Assembly: GCA_017620525.1 (NCBI GenBank)
Contig: JAGAUY010000055.1
Coordinates: 1-64,000 of the forward strand
Source: Oscillospiraceae bacterium
Lineage (GTDB): Bacteria > Bacillota > Clostridia > Oscillospirales > Oscillospiraceae
DNA length: 64,000 nt
Direction: 5' to 3'
Shown: positions 31,314 to 40,050 of the stretch, one piece after another
How positions within the stretch are numbered: the first letter of the stretch is position 1
How the letters are laid out: each line of letters starts with the position of its first letter
Notes under the pieces: generated by a model
What the model saw: the letters and a program-made list of their open reading frames with translations, nothing else
What the model was told of the DNA's origin: nothing
Databases searched by the model: none
Translations under genes and position numbers: made by a program

Positions 31314-32501
31314 ATGCATGTTTATGCAGATAACGCCGCAACGACGAAAATGAGCCAGGTGGCCATCAATGCGATGCTGCCTTATTTCGATAAAGTTTAC
31401 GGCAATCCTTCCAGCCTGCACTCCATCGGCCAGGAGGCCAAGGAGGCTCTGGATGCCGCCCGCGAGACGGTGGCAAAGTGCCTGGGCTGCGAGCCCCGGG
31501 AAATCTATTTCACCTCCGGCGGCAGTGAAGCCGATAATCAGGCCATCATCTCCGCTGCCCGCGTCGGCGCCCGTAAGGGTAAGAAGCACATCATCTCCAC
31601 TGCTTTCGAGCATCATGCTGTGCTGCACACGCTGAACAAGCTGGAAAAGGAAGGCTACGAAGTTACCTACCTGGATGTTAAGGAAGGCCACAACGTTACC
31701 GCCCGGCAGGTCAGGGATGCCATCCGCGAGGATACCTGCCTGGTGACCACCATGTATGCAAACAACGAGATCGGTTCCATCCTGCCCATCGCTGAGATCG
31801 GCGCCGTCTGCAAGGAGGCGGGCGTGCCTTTCCACACCGATGCGGTTCAGGCTGCCGGTCATCTGCACATCAACGTCAAGGAACAGAACATCGATATGCT
31901 GAGCCTGTCCGGCCATAAGTTCCACGGCCCCAAGGGCGTGGGCGCGCTGTACTGCCGCCGCGGTTTCCCTCTGACCAATGTCATCGAGGGCGGCGCTCAG
32001 GAGCGGGGCAAGCGTGCCGGCACCGAGAACATCGCCGGTATCTGCGGCATGGCCGCAGCACTGGAGGACGCCTGCCAGCATATGGATGAGAATATGCCCA
32101 AGGTTGCCGCCATGCGCGACAAGCTGATCGAAGGCCTGAGCAAGATCCCCCACTGCGCGCTGAACGGCGATCCCGTGAACCGTCTGCCCGGCAACGTCAG
32201 CTTCTGTTTCGAGGGCATTGAGGGTGAGAGCCTGCTGCTTCTGCTGGACTTCAAGGGCGTCAGCGGTTCTTCCGGCAGCGCCTGCACCTCCGGTTCTCTG
32301 GATCCCAGCCATGTCCTGCTGGCTATCGGAAGAGTCCATGACGTGGCCCACGGTTCCCTGCGTCTGAGCCTCAGCGAGTATAACACCATGGAAGAAGTGG
32401 ACCATATGCTCAAGGTGGTCCCCGAGGTGGTTGAGCACCTGCGGAAGATGAGCCCTGTCTGGAGAGACCTGCAGACCGGCAAGAGAGAATACATTCTTTG
32501 A
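31314..32501 (+). CDS. nifS: Cysteine desulfurase (NifS/IscS family)
   Basis: This 395-residue PLP enzyme starts MHVYADNAATTKMSQVAI. The PLP lysine lies in LSLSGHKFHGPKGVG (about 202), and the catalytic Cys in SSGSACTSGSLDPSHVL (about 325) sits on the longer IscS/NifS loop. It removes sulfur from cysteine and hands it to the NifU scaffold. An in-frame TTG 6 bases earlier exists, but the ATG at 31314 has AAGGAGG 9 bases upstream. It is the first gene of the iron-sulfur operon nifS-nifU-rrf2. Confidence 0.96.
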   Translation: MHVYADNAATTKMSQVAINAMLPYFDKVYGNPSSLHSIGQEAKEALDAARETVAKCLGCEPREIYFTSGGSEADNQAIISAARVGARKGKKHIISTAFEHHAVLHTLNKLEKEGYEVTYLDVKEGHNVTARQVRDAIREDTCLVTTMYANNEIGSILPIAEIGAVCKEAGVPFHTDAVQAAGHLHINVKEQNIDMLSLSGHKFHGPKGVGALYCRRGFPLTNVIEGGAQERGKRAGTENIAGICGMAAALEDACQHMDENMPKVAAMRDKLIEGLSKIPHCALNGDPVNRLPGNVSFCFEGIEGESLLLLLDFKGVSGSSGSACTSGSLDPSHVLLAIGRVHDVAHGSLRLSLSEYNTMEEVDHMLKVVPEVVEHLRKMSPVWRDLQTGKREYIL

Positions 32502-32520
32502 TTTAAGGAGATAGAATATT

Positions 32521-32952
32521 ATGGCACTTTACAGCGAAGTTGTTATGGATCATTTTATGCACCCCCGCAACGTGGGCACCATTGAGGATGCCAGCGGTGT
32601 CGGCGAGGTCGGCAATGCCAAGTGCGGCGACATTATGAAGATCTACCTGAAGATCGAAAATGACATCATTGAGGATGTCAAGTTCGAGACCTTCGGCTGC
32701 GGCAGCGCCATCGCATCTTCCTCCATGGCCACCGAAATGATCAAGGGCAAGTCCATCCACGAGGCCATGGCTCTGACCAACAAGGCTGTTGCAGAGGCTC
32801 TGGACGGTCTGCCCGCCCACAAGCTGCACTGCTCCGTGCTGGCTGAGGAAGCCATCAAGTCCGCTCTGAAGGACTACTACGAGAAGAACGGTATCCCCTA
32901 CGACAAGACGCAGTTCCCCGACTGCGAGAACTGCGGCCACTGCCACGACTAA
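32521..32952 (+). CDS. nifU: Iron-sulfur cluster scaffold NifU/IscU
   Basis: The 143-residue scaffold has the three ligand cysteines in GNAKCGDIM, FETFGCGSAIASSS and AHKLHCSVLAEEAI. The C-terminus carries an extra Cys-rich tail CENCGHCHD, seen in some clostridial NifU-like proteins. It assembles Fe-S clusters with NifS. It lies 19 bases downstream of nifS. Confidence 0.95.
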   Translation: MALYSEVVMDHFMHPRNVGTIEDASGVGEVGNAKCGDIMKIYLKIENDIIEDVKFETFGCGSAIASSSMATEMIKGKSIHEAMALTNKAVAEALDGLPAHKLHCSVLAEEAIKSALKDYYEKNGIPYDKTQFPDCENCGHCHD

Positions 32953-32956
32953 GTCT

Positions 32957-33367
32957 ATGATCGTATCAACCAAAGGACGCTATGCCCTGCGGGTTATGGT
33001 ATGTTTTGCCCAGCGGGGCAGGGAGGAGTACATCCCCCTGAAGGAGATCGCGGAAGCGGAAGGAATCTCTCAGAAATATCTGGAATCCATCATGACGGTG
33101 CTCAGCAAGGCCGGATTTCTGGACGCGGTCCACGGCAAGGGCGGCGGTTACCGCCTGAACCGGGATCCTCAGGAATACACCATCGGTTCCATCCTGAAGC
33201 TGACGGAGGGCGGCCTGTCTGCCGTATCCTGCACAGCCCAGGGCGCCGCGGCATGCTCCCGGACGGAGTGCTGCCAGGCCAAGCCTATGTGGGAACGGCT
33301 GGACAAAATGATCGACGATTTCTTTGAAGGGATCACCCTGGCGGATCTTCTGAAAGAAAATGAATAA
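32957..33367 (+). CDS. Rrf2-family transcriptional regulator (IscR-like)
   Basis: The 136-residue protein has a winged helix (STKGRYALRVMVCFAQRG..., EIAEAEGISQKYLESIM, HGKGGGYRLNRDP) and a Cys cluster (SCTAQGAAACSRTECC) that fits a 2Fe-2S ligand set as in IscR. It starts 4 bases after nifU. It probably represses its own operon when clusters are plentiful, by binding the inverted repeats upstream of nifS. Confidence 0.93.
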   Translation: MIVSTKGRYALRVMVCFAQRGREEYIPLKEIAEAEGISQKYLESIMTVLSKAGFLDAVHGKGGGYRLNRDPQEYTIGSILKLTEGGLSAVSCTAQGAAACSRTECCQAKPMWERLDKMIDDFFEGITLADLLKENE

Positions 33368-33370
33368 GAG

Positions 33371-33402
33371 AAAGCGTGCCGCTGAAGCGGCACGCTTTTT
33401 GC
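33371..33402. terminator. Terminator of the nifS operon
   Basis: A 13-bp stem (33371-33383 with 33386-33398) is followed by TTTTT. The anti-sigma gene converges on it from the other side. Confidence 0.85.
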
Positions 33403-33422
33403 GCAGATTCCGGCAGCTTTGA

Positions 33423-34163
33423 TCAGTTTTTTTCAAGTTCCTGGATTCTCGCCCAATGAATTTCCGTTTCTTCATCGGCGGCGGGGATCTGCATACCCTC
33501 TTCCCAGATCAGGACCGCTTCATCAGAATCGGGGTCCCCGAAATAGTATGCCTTGATCGGCAGAAGCGTACCGTCTTTGGAAGACCAGTGCGGTTCGCCG
33601 TCGGGATCGAAGATGACCTCACCCCAGCCGCCCTGGTAGGCAGAGCGCATACCGGCATAAAGGATGCTTTCATCGGGCAATGCTTTCCGCTGGGCAAGGA
33701 TCGGCCGCTTCTGAACCTCATAGAGTGCGTTTTTCTCCGCGTCATATCGGATACTGCAGGTCACACCGCCGTAGGCGCAGGTGGTGCGGACGTGGATGTG
33801 TCCGTCCTCCAGCCGGGACAGCCGAAGAAGGGTAAAATCCTCTCCCGTCAGGGGTACACAGTCCCAGCAGGTCAGGCCCCACCAGGCGGTGAGCAGAAGC
33901 AGGCACACCGCAAGGGCAATGCTCAGCGCTTTGACAAAGACCCTTCGCTTTTCTTTATTCCAGGTCATCCTGACAGACAGCAACGGGGCGGCTTTTTCAA
34001 CATCGTCCCCCAAGATCAGTTTTTCGTTCATTGTATGCAGCACATCTTTGCATTCGGCGCATTCGCCCAGATGCGCGTCCACAAGCTGTCTGCTTTCTTC
34101 GCTGCAGATGCCGTCGTGGTACAGCGGCAGCAGATCCTGGATCACACTGCATGGTACGTTCAT
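33423..34163 (-). CDS. Anti-sigma factor with zinc-finger (zf-HC2) domain
   Basis: The 246-residue protein has an N-terminal zinc-binding domain (CSVIQDLLPLYHDGICSEESRQLVDAHLGECAEC, HxxxCxxC), one membrane helix (about 85-107) and an external domain of about 140 residues. It should hold the ECF sigma factor encoded just upstream. Its ATG overlaps the sigma stop by 4 bases. The external domain (YDAEKNALYEVQKRP..., YYFGDPDSDEAVLIWEEGM) shows no known fold to me and is the likely signal input. Confidence 0.9.
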   Translation of the reverse strand: MNVPCSVIQDLLPLYHDGICSEESRQLVDAHLGECAECKDVLHTMNEKLILGDDVEKAAPLLSVRMTWNKEKRRVFVKALSIALAVCLLLLTAWWGLTCWDCVPLTGEDFTLLRLSRLEDGHIHVRTTCAYGGVTCSIRYDAEKNALYEVQKRPILAQRKALPDESILYAGMRSAYQGGWGEVIFDPDGEPHWSSKDGTLLPIKAYYFGDPDSDEAVLIWEEGMQIPAADEETEIHWARIQELEKN

Positions 34164-34636
34164 GATAATTCCTCCTTAATTTTCAGTTTGGCCCGGTGAT
34201 AGGTAACTCTTGCCCAACTTTCGGTCTTGCCGAAGAGCAGACCGATTTGCCTGAACGGCAGTTCTCCGAAGACCCGAAGGGAGAACACTTCCTTGTAGGG
34301 TTCGGGAAGCCTGTGCAGGATCCGATGGATCCGGAAGGCACTGTCCTTGTCCGCAAGAGTCTCTTCCAGGTCCTCGCCGGATGCCAGATATGCGGCGCTT
34401 TCCTCGATGGGTGTGCGTGCGGCTTTTCCCGCGTGGGAATAATAGGTGTTTTTCGCGATCTGGCACAGCCAGACGTAGAGCCTGCACTGGCCCCGGAAGG
34501 AGTCGATGCTCCGCAGAGCCTTGAAGAAGGTCTCCTGGGTGACTTCCTGCGCCGTGTCCTCATCCCGGCACAGCGACAGCACATATTTATAGACATCCTT
34601 GAAGTACATATTATAAACTTCTTCAAAATCGGTCAC
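34160..34636 (-). CDS. ECF-type RNA polymerase sigma factor
   Basis: This 158-residue sigma-70 family factor starts at GTG with GGGGTG upstream. Region 2 (YKYVLSLCRDEDTAQEVTQETFFKALRSIDSFRG) and region 4 (LPEPYKEVFSLRVFGELPFRQIGLLFGKTESWARVTYHRAKLKIKE) are complete. It is coupled by a 4-base overlap to the anti-sigma gene. ECF pairs of this kind usually control their own promoter. I could not assign the promoter motif with confidence. Confidence 0.95.
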   Translation of the reverse strand: MTDFEEVYNMYFKDVYKYVLSLCRDEDTAQEVTQETFFKALRSIDSFRGQCRLYVWLCQIAKNTYYSHAGKAARTPIEESAAYLASGEDLEETLADKDSAFRIHRILHRLPEPYKEVFSLRVFGELPFRQIGLLFGKTESWARVTYHRAKLKIKEELS

Positions 34637-34707
34637 ATTTTCACCCCGCTTTCGTATATAAGACCGATGTGACAGTCAATTGTTACAATATTTGTTAAGA
34701 ACGCTGA

Positions 34708-34838
34708 TTGAAAATAAAATATGCTTATGCTATACTTAGCATGTAATAGTTTGTATAGGCCTGCAATATGGGCGGGCGTTTCTACCAACTGCCGTAAATG
34801 GTTGACTACAATCGAAGCTGTAGTCAGCCATACTTTTT
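34708..34838 (+). ncRNA. Guanine-class purine riboswitch with terminator, plus promoter
   Basis: TTGAAA (34708-34713), 17 bases and TATACT (34731-34736) form the promoter. The aptamer (about 34742-34812) shows P2 CCTGC/GCGGG with loop AATATGG, J2/3 GTTTCTACC, loop 3 GCCGTAAATG and the J3/1 GACTA. C at the discriminator position (GACTA, not GATTA) predicts guanine or hypoxanthine. A hairpin (34800-34810 with 34819-34829) followed by TTTTT overlaps the 3' side of P1/P3, so ligand binding should change termination. Confidence 0.87.
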
Positions 34839-34851
34839 CGGAGGTAATTTT

Positions 34852-36219
34852 ATGAATTATGATGTAATTGTGATCGGTGCCGGTCCCGGCGGTATTTTTT
34901 CTGTTTACGAACTGCTGCAGCAGAAGCCTGACCTGAAGGTTGGTGTTTTTGAGGCAGGCCATGCTCTGGCAAAACGCCGCTGCCCCATCGACGGAGATAA
35001 GATCAAGACCTGTATCGGCTGCAAGAGCTGTTCCATCATGAGTGGTTTCGGCGGCGCAGGTGCATTTTCCGACGGCAAGTACAACATCACCAATGATTTC
35101 GGCGGTACGCTCTATGAGTACATCGGCAAGAAGCAGGCTCTGGACCTGATGGAGTATGTCGATGAGATCAATATGCGCTACGGCGGCGAGGGCACCAAGC
35201 TCTACACCACTGCCGGCACCAAGTTTAAGAAGGCCTGCATCCAGCACGACCTGCATCTGCTGGACGCTTCCGTCCGTCATCTGGGCACCGATATCAACTA
35301 TGTGGTGCTGGAGAACCTGTATAACGAGCTGAAGCAGAAGGCAGAATTCTTCTTCGACACCCCCGTGGAGTCTGTGGAAGCCATCGAAGGCGGCTATCGG
35401 GTCAACTGCAAGGACGGTTCCTACACCTGCGGCAAGTGCATCATCTCTGTCGGCCGCAGCGGCAGCAAGTGGATGGAGAAGGTCTGCAAGGAGCTGAACA
35501 TCCCCACAAAGTCCAACCGTGTGGACATTGGTGTCCGTGTGGAGCTGCCTGCGGAAGTGTTCTCCCACCTGACTGACGAGCTGTATGAGTCCAAGATCGT
35601 CTACCGCACCAAGCAGTACGGCGACCGTGTCCGTACCTTCTGCATGAACCCCAAGGGCGCCGTGGTCAACGAAAATACCAACGGCATCATCACCGTCAAC
35701 GGCCACAGCTATGAAGATCCCTCGCTGCAGACCAACAACACCAACTTCGCACTGCTGGTGGCGAAGCACTTCTCCGAGCCTTTCAAGGATTCCAACGGCT
35801 ACGGTGAGTCCATCGCCCGTCTGAGCAATATGCTGGGCGGCGGTGTCATTGTCCAGCGCTTTGGTGACCTGATCCGCGGCCGCCGCTCCACCCCCAAGCG
35901 TATGGAGGAATCCTTCGTCACACCCACCCTCAACGCCACCCCCGGCGATCTGAGCCTGGTCCTGCCCAAGAGAATCCTGGACGGCATCACCGAGATGATC
36001 TACGCCCTGGACAAGGTCGCTCCCGGTACCGCCAACGACGATACGCTGCTCTATGGTGTGGAAGTCAAGTTCTACAACATGGAAGTGGAAGTCAATGAGA
36101 AGCTGGAGTGCTGCTACGAAGGCCTGTACATCATCGGTGACGGCTCCGGCATCACCCACTCTCTGTCCCATGCTTCTGCCAGCGGCGTCCATGTGGCACG
36201 GGAGATTACCAGAAACTGA
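34852..36219 (+). CDS. NAD(P)/FAD-dependent oxidoreductase under guanine riboswitch control
   Basis: The 455-residue flavoprotein starts with a Rossmann FAD motif (VIVIGAGPGGIFSVYELL), then a Cys cluster (CPIDGDKIKTCIGCKSCSIMSGFGG) that could hold an Fe-S cluster or act in redox. The C-terminal FAD-closing motif is GLYIIGDGSGITHSLSHASASG. This layout matches the uncharacterised FAD-dependent dehydrogenase family (COG2509-like). The substrate is unknown. The riboswitch ties it to purine status. The ATG has GGAGG 8 bases upstream, and the gene is monocistronic. Confidence 0.88.
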   Translation: MNYDVIVIGAGPGGIFSVYELLQQKPDLKVGVFEAGHALAKRRCPIDGDKIKTCIGCKSCSIMSGFGGAGAFSDGKYNITNDFGGTLYEYIGKKQALDLMEYVDEINMRYGGEGTKLYTTAGTKFKKACIQHDLHLLDASVRHLGTDINYVVLENLYNELKQKAEFFFDTPVESVEAIEGGYRVNCKDGSYTCGKCIISVGRSGSKWMEKVCKELNIPTKSNRVDIGVRVELPAEVFSHLTDELYESKIVYRTKQYGDRVRTFCMNPKGAVVNENTNGIITVNGHSYEDPSLQTNNTNFALLVAKHFSEPFKDSNGYGESIARLSNMLGGGVIVQRFGDLIRGRRSTPKRMEESFVTPTLNATPGDLSLVLPKRILDGITEMIYALDKVAPGTANDDTLLYGVEVKFYNMEVEVNEKLECCYEGLYIIGDGSGITHSLSHASASGVHVAREITRN

Positions 36220-36231
36220 TTCAGATAAAAG

Positions 36232-36262
36232 AAAGACCGCACAGTCTGTGCGGTCTTTTTTA
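36232..36262. terminator. Terminator between the FAD oxidoreductase and capA-like genes
   Basis: A 12-bp stem (36232-36243 with 36247-36258) is followed by T-runs on both strands. Confidence 0.85.
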
Positions 36263-36270
36263 TGCGTTTT

Positions 36271-37686
36271 TCAGCCCACACCTTCATCGGTGATGCCGAA
36301 GAGTGCTTCCCGGTTGCTTCTGGCCTGGTCCAGGGCGGCCTGCGCGGCCTGCAGGCCTTCGCCGATGACGGCGATGGTCCGGTCGTAGGATGCCCTGGCG
36401 GCGGCATAGGTGCTGTCAGTGATATCCAACGCGGTTTTCCAGTCCTCAATGTCTGCATCCAGCGGCAGGATGCAGTATTCCTTGTGGTCGTCTTCCTTCC
36501 ACATATGCACCCAGGTAGGCAGCATATCGGCGCTGTCCAGATGGACCTCTCCGTTGGAATACTTCACGAAGGTGAAGCTCAGCAGGACACCATCCTCTGT
36601 ATGTCCGGAGCTGACCCCTACATTGTCCGAGCGCTGATTGGACAGAAGATTACCCAGAGAATAGACGCACAAGGTCTGATGGTCAGGATCGGTGCTGCTG
36701 GTGAGCATGGTCACCGGCTGAATCACATGAGGATGACCGCCGGCAATGACGTCCACACCCAGGTCGCACATTTTCTGGGCGATGGTCTTCTGATAGTCAT
36801 TGGCGGCGAGCTGGTACTCGTTGCCCCAGTGGATGAACAGCACGATGGCTTCCGCACCTGCTTCTTTCATGTCGGCGATCTGAGATTCGATCCGGCTGTA
36901 GAAGGTATCCAGTTTGTTGTAGTCGAAGATATTGACCAGTTCAGCAACGCTGTCATCCAGCGGCAGTCCGCTGACGGAGGGCCGTCCGGCGGAGGTGTAC
37001 TCGCCGAAGGTGTAGCAGACCATGCCCACCCGGATGCCGTTGATGTCCAGAACCTGATAGCCGGGATCCTCCGGCTTTTCGGTGGTGCCGAGGACGGCCA
37101 TGCCTTTGGAAATGACGGTGGAATAAGTTCGCCGGATGCCGGCGGCGCCGGTGTCGTTGGTATGGTTGTTGGCAGTGAGGTACATGTCGAAGCCGGCATT
37201 TTTTGCGGCATCCACGATCTCATCGGGAGAATTGAACTGAGGGAAGCCGGAATAGCTTCTGCCGTTATCCGTGCCGCCCAGGGTGGTCTCCAGATTTGCG
37301 ATGGCATAATCTGCCTGGTTTACATAATGCGATATGCGGGAGAAGCTGGAGTCAAAATTGTAAGTCCCGTCGCTTTCCTTGCCGCTGTTGACCACGGGCA
37401 TATGCATCATCACATCGCCGGTGACGGTGATGGTGGCCCGGCTGGATACTGCAATGGTCCCCGGCTCGGTGGGAACCGTCTGCTCCGGCTGGGTGGGCTC
37501 GGGGATGTTCAGGACGTCTCCGATGAAGCCGGAGGTATCGCCGTCGCCGAACAGACCGTTGACGAAGAAATCATAGCAGAACTCCGCCGCGAAGATGGTG
37601 ACGCCGATGAGCACCGCGGCCACCGCCAGGATCAGAACCAGTCTGGCGATTTTCAGGATCCTGCGAAACTTGTCCTTGTCGATCAT
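36271..37686 (-). CDS. CapA-family (poly-gamma-glutamate synthesis type) metallophosphatase-like protein
   Basis: The 471-residue protein has an N-terminal membrane anchor (about 10-35), a Pro/Thr linker and a PGA_cap domain (about 85-400). Metal-site motifs are ATITVTGDVMMH, VNQADYAIANLET, LTANNHTNDTG, IHWGNEYQ and VIAGGHPHVIQP. It would act at the outer face of the membrane. CapA proteins are linked to polyglutamate export or to wall-related hydrolysis, but no capBC genes are nearby, so the role is open. It lies 17 bases downstream of alr and is probably cotranscribed. Confidence 0.9.
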   Translation of the reverse strand: MIDKDKFRRILKIARLVLILAVAAVLIGVTIFAAEFCYDFFVNGLFGDGDTSGFIGDVLNIPEPTQPEQTVPTEPGTIAVSSRATITVTGDVMMHMPVVNSGKESDGTYNFDSSFSRISHYVNQADYAIANLETTLGGTDNGRSYSGFPQFNSPDEIVDAAKNAGFDMYLTANNHTNDTGAAGIRRTYSTVISKGMAVLGTTEKPEDPGYQVLDINGIRVGMVCYTFGEYTSAGRPSVSGLPLDDSVAELVNIFDYNKLDTFYSRIESQIADMKEAGAEAIVLFIHWGNEYQLAANDYQKTIAQKMCDLGVDVIAGGHPHVIQPVTMLTSSTDPDHQTLCVYSLGNLLSNQRSDNVGVSSGHTEDGVLLSFTFVKYSNGEVHLDSADMLPTWVHMWKEDDHKEYCILPLDADIEDWKTALDITDSTYAAARASYDRTIAVIGEGLQAAQAALDQARSNREALFGITDEGVG

Positions 37687-37703
37687 AGAAAGCCTCCTTC
37701 TGA

Positions 37704-38858
37704 TCAGGTGTCCAGCAGGTAGTGGACGGAGTGGACCGTCTTGCCCCGGCGGCTGTAGACCCGGGGGACGCGCCGGCTGATGCCGCAGATGAATTCATAG
37801 TTGAAGCTGTCCGCTGCTTCGGCAATCTGCTCCATGGTGATCTCCGCTCCAGCGGATTTGCCCACCAGAATGACCCGGTCATTGAGGGTCACATCAGGGA
37901 TGTCGGAAACGTCCACCATCATCTGGTCCATGCAGACCCGGCCCAGGATGGGCGCCCGCTTGCCCCGGATGATGACGTAGAACTTACCGGAGAGGCTTCT
38001 GCGGTAGCCGTCGGCATAACCCACAGGGACGGTGGCAACCCGGGTTTGCTTCGTGGTGACGTAGGTGCCGCCGTAGCTGATCTCCCTGCCGGCAGGGAGG
38101 GTTTTGATGTGGGTGACCCGGCTGACCCACTGCATGGCGGGGCGCAGGTTCAGAATGCTCCGGTCCACCTCATCGCTGGGATACAGACCGTAGGTGACGA
38201 TGCCGGCCCGGACCATTTCGTAGTGATTTTCGAAATTCATCAGACCTGCGGAGTTGTCCATATGACGGATGGGGATTTCCACACCCCGTGCTTTCAGCAT
38301 TTCATAGAAAGTGTCGAAAAGCTCTGCCTGCCGGCGGGATTTTTCCAGATCGGCGCAGTCTGCGGTGGCGAAATGGCTGAACAGACCCTCGGCGCAGAGC
38401 CCCGGAAGTCGGGCGATTTTGGCGCAGATGTCGGCATCCTCCGGGGTGGCCTGGAAACCGATGCGGCTCATGCCGGTATCCACAGCCAGGTGGAACACGG
38501 CGGTCTTATCCAGCTTCTGGGCAGCTGCAGACAGGGCGACGGCGTCCTCATAATGGAAGATGGTGGGGCGGATTTCGGCCTCAATCAGGGTGGGGAAGGC
38601 CCGGACAGGGGTATGCCCCAGGATCAGGATGGGGTTGTACAGACCTGCCTGACGCAGCTCCATGGCTTCCAGCACGGAGGAGACACCGAAAAAGGCGCAC
38701 TTGTCCTGCAGAAGGCGGGCTACCTGAATGGCACCGTGGCCATAGGCATCGGCTTTAATAACAGCCATTACATCCACACCCACCCGGGCGCGGATGGCAT
38801 CAATATTGGCATCGATGGCGTCCAGATCGATTTTGACATAGGTATTATCAAAATTCAA
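37704..38858 (-). CDS. alr: Alanine racemase
   Basis: This is a 384-residue fold-type III PLP enzyme. The PLP lysine is in MAVIKADAYGHG (about 34). The catalytic Tyr region is ISYGGTYVTTKQTRVATVPVGYADGYRR, and CMDQMMVDVSD is conserved. It makes D-alanine for peptidoglycan. The start is a TTG at 38858, with GGAG 10 bases upstream and no better ATG. The promoter is TTTACT (38920-38915), 17 bases, TAAAAT (38897-38892). Confidence 0.95.
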   Translation of the reverse strand: MNFDNTYVKIDLDAIDANIDAIRARVGVDVMAVIKADAYGHGAIQVARLLQDKCAFFGVSSVLEAMELRQAGLYNPILILGHTPVRAFPTLIEAEIRPTIFHYEDAVALSAAAQKLDKTAVFHLAVDTGMSRIGFQATPEDADICAKIARLPGLCAEGLFSHFATADCADLEKSRRQAELFDTFYEMLKARGVEIPIRHMDNSAGLMNFENHYEMVRAGIVTYGLYPSDEVDRSILNLRPAMQWVSRVTHIKTLPAGREISYGGTYVTTKQTRVATVPVGYADGYRRSLSGKFYVIIRGKRAPILGRVCMDQMMVDVSDIPDVTLNDRVILVGKSAGAEITMEQIAEAADSFNYEFICGISRRVPRVYSRRGKTVHSVHYLLDT

Positions 38859-38891
38859 AGAGAATCAACTCCAAAGCAAACAGTTTTGGCT

Positions 38892-38920
38892 ATTTTATCA
38901 TGAATCAGAGGAAAAGTAAA
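38892..38920 (-). promoter_or_regulatory. alr promoter
   Basis: On the minus strand TTTACT and TAAAAT are spaced by 17 bases. Confidence 0.6.
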
Positions 38921-38956
38921 CCGCACGGGTCTTAAGATTTTACCGACAAAAACCGA

Positions 38957-39036
38957 CACCGCCGACAGGCGGTGAGCGGATGAGTCCGCAAACGCAATCA
39001 GTCCGGTACATAAATGTACCGGACTGATTACTTTTT
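38957..39036 (+). ncRNA. Orphan triple-hairpin segment ending in a terminator (candidate small RNA)
   Basis: Three stems follow each other: CACCGCC/GGCGGTG (38957-38974), GCGGA/TCCGC (38976-38989) and a 15-bp perfect stem (38996-39010 with 39015-39029) followed by CTTTTT. No gene precedes it on the plus strand, since alr points away. No clear promoter is visible. The same stems could form on the minus strand, but there the T-tract is absent. Confidence 0.35.
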
Positions 39037-39084
39037 CAAGAAGAATTGCGACTCAAGAGAAAGGTACTACCCACGATTGACAGG

Positions 39085-39195
39085 AAAATAATCATTCCGC
39101 TTCGGTCAGTTCGTCGTCCCCGCCAGGAAAAGGAAGAGTGAAGCGGCTGATATGCCCCGAATCCCTGTCTGTTTCGTTGAACTTATTATAATTAA
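39085..39195 (-). pseudogene. Possible C-terminal gene fragment in the alr-tetR gap
   Basis: The minus strand reads about 34 open codons ending SGHISRFTLPFPGGDDELTEAE and stop, with a protein-like composition but no start codon or ribosome site. It may be the tail of a deleted gene. The rest of the 479-base gap holds only the alr promoter, the triple hairpin and the tetR promoter. Confidence 0.25.
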
Positions 39196-39241
39196 AATGA
39201 TTTATTATGTCAAGCGATAATTGTCGAAGGTTTTAATTTAG

Positions 39242-39270
39242 TTGAAAACCGATCCTTATGATGATATAGT
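39242..39270 (+). promoter_or_regulatory. Promoter of the TetR gene
   Basis: TTGAAA (39242-39247), 17 bases and TATAGT (39265-39270). Confidence 0.65.
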
Positions 39271-39337
39271 ATATAAAGAGAATAGTTCTGAAAATCCCTG
39301 TGTTCCTCTCAATACAGGTGGCTACAGGAGTGAAAAA

Positions 39338-39904
39338 ATGATCAGACAGCATCAGACGGAACGGGCAAATCAGCGGCTGCGGCTCATGGAAGACAGCCTG
39401 CTGAATTTGCTGCGCACAATGAAATACGAGCAGATCACCGTCAAGGATATCTGCCAGGAGAGCAACATTCCCCGACGGACCTTCTATCATTACTTCGAGA
39501 GCAAGGATGATGTGCTGGACGCTGCCATTGAGAGTATGATGATGTCCTGCAATCTGAATGCGGTTTTTGAGTTTTCCTCCGGCAGGGAGGCCATGAAGCA
39601 GAGCTTTGTCCGCTTTTTTCAGTTCTGGGAGGGCGAAAACCGTGAGATTCTGAGCCGGCTGCTGGAAAACGGGCAGGATTCGCGCCTGGTGTCAAATATG
39701 ATGAAGATGGCCCGCCTGGAAAAGCATCAGTATACCCGCAGCGGGCAGCTTACGGACAAGCAGATCGAAGTGGGCATTCTGGTGGGAACGGCCGGCTTTT
39801 TTGCACTGCTGTTCCACTGGTGCCGCCATGGCTATCAGGAATCTGCGGAGGAGATGGCGGAACACGCTGCCTGGATTTTGACAGAGCCGCTGTTCGCACC
39901 ATGA
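39338..39904 (+). CDS. TetR/AcrR-family regulator
   Basis: The product has 188 residues from the ATG at 39338, with AGGAG upstream. The N-terminal helix-turn-helix is MEDSLLNLLRTMKYEQITVKDICQESNIPRRTFYHYFESKDDVLDAAI. The C-terminal ligand domain is of the TetR_C type found in Clostridia. The frame is open upstream to 39242, but that part overlaps the promoter. It precedes the GH3 gene, whose promoter carries an inverted repeat, so it probably controls that gene. Confidence 0.9.
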   Translation: MIRQHQTERANQRLRLMEDSLLNLLRTMKYEQITVKDICQESNIPRRTFYHYFESKDDVLDAAIESMMMSCNLNAVFEFSSGREAMKQSFVRFFQFWEGENREILSRLLENGQDSRLVSNMMKMARLEKHQYTRSGQLTDKQIEVGILVGTAGFFALLFHWCRHGYQESAEEMAEHAAWILTEPLFAP

Positions 39905-39959
39905 GTCTTTTACGGCCTCGTGATTTTGCACGAGATCAAAGTTTCTTTTTTGGATTCGA

Positions 39960-40015
39960 GTGGCACACTTGTGCAAAAGTGCGTGTTGCGCAGGTGTGCC
40001 ACTGAATTTTATAAT
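39960..40015 (+). promoter_or_regulatory. GH3 gene promoter with 15-bp inverted repeat
   Basis: GTGGCACACTTGTGC (39960-39974) and its inverted copy (39988-40002), 13 of 15 matching, surround the -35 TTGCGC. An 18-base spacer and TATAAT (40010-40015) follow. It is a likely operator for the TetR protein. Confidence 0.6.
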
Positions 40016-40050
40016 GGAAATGATTACGAGATAAAAGAGGAGGATTCCCA

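Noticed and set aside
38941..38995. Possible hammerhead ribozyme (GGATGAGTCCGC)
   Set aside because: The CUGANGA and GAAA core elements are not both present and no cleavage-site stem could be drawn.
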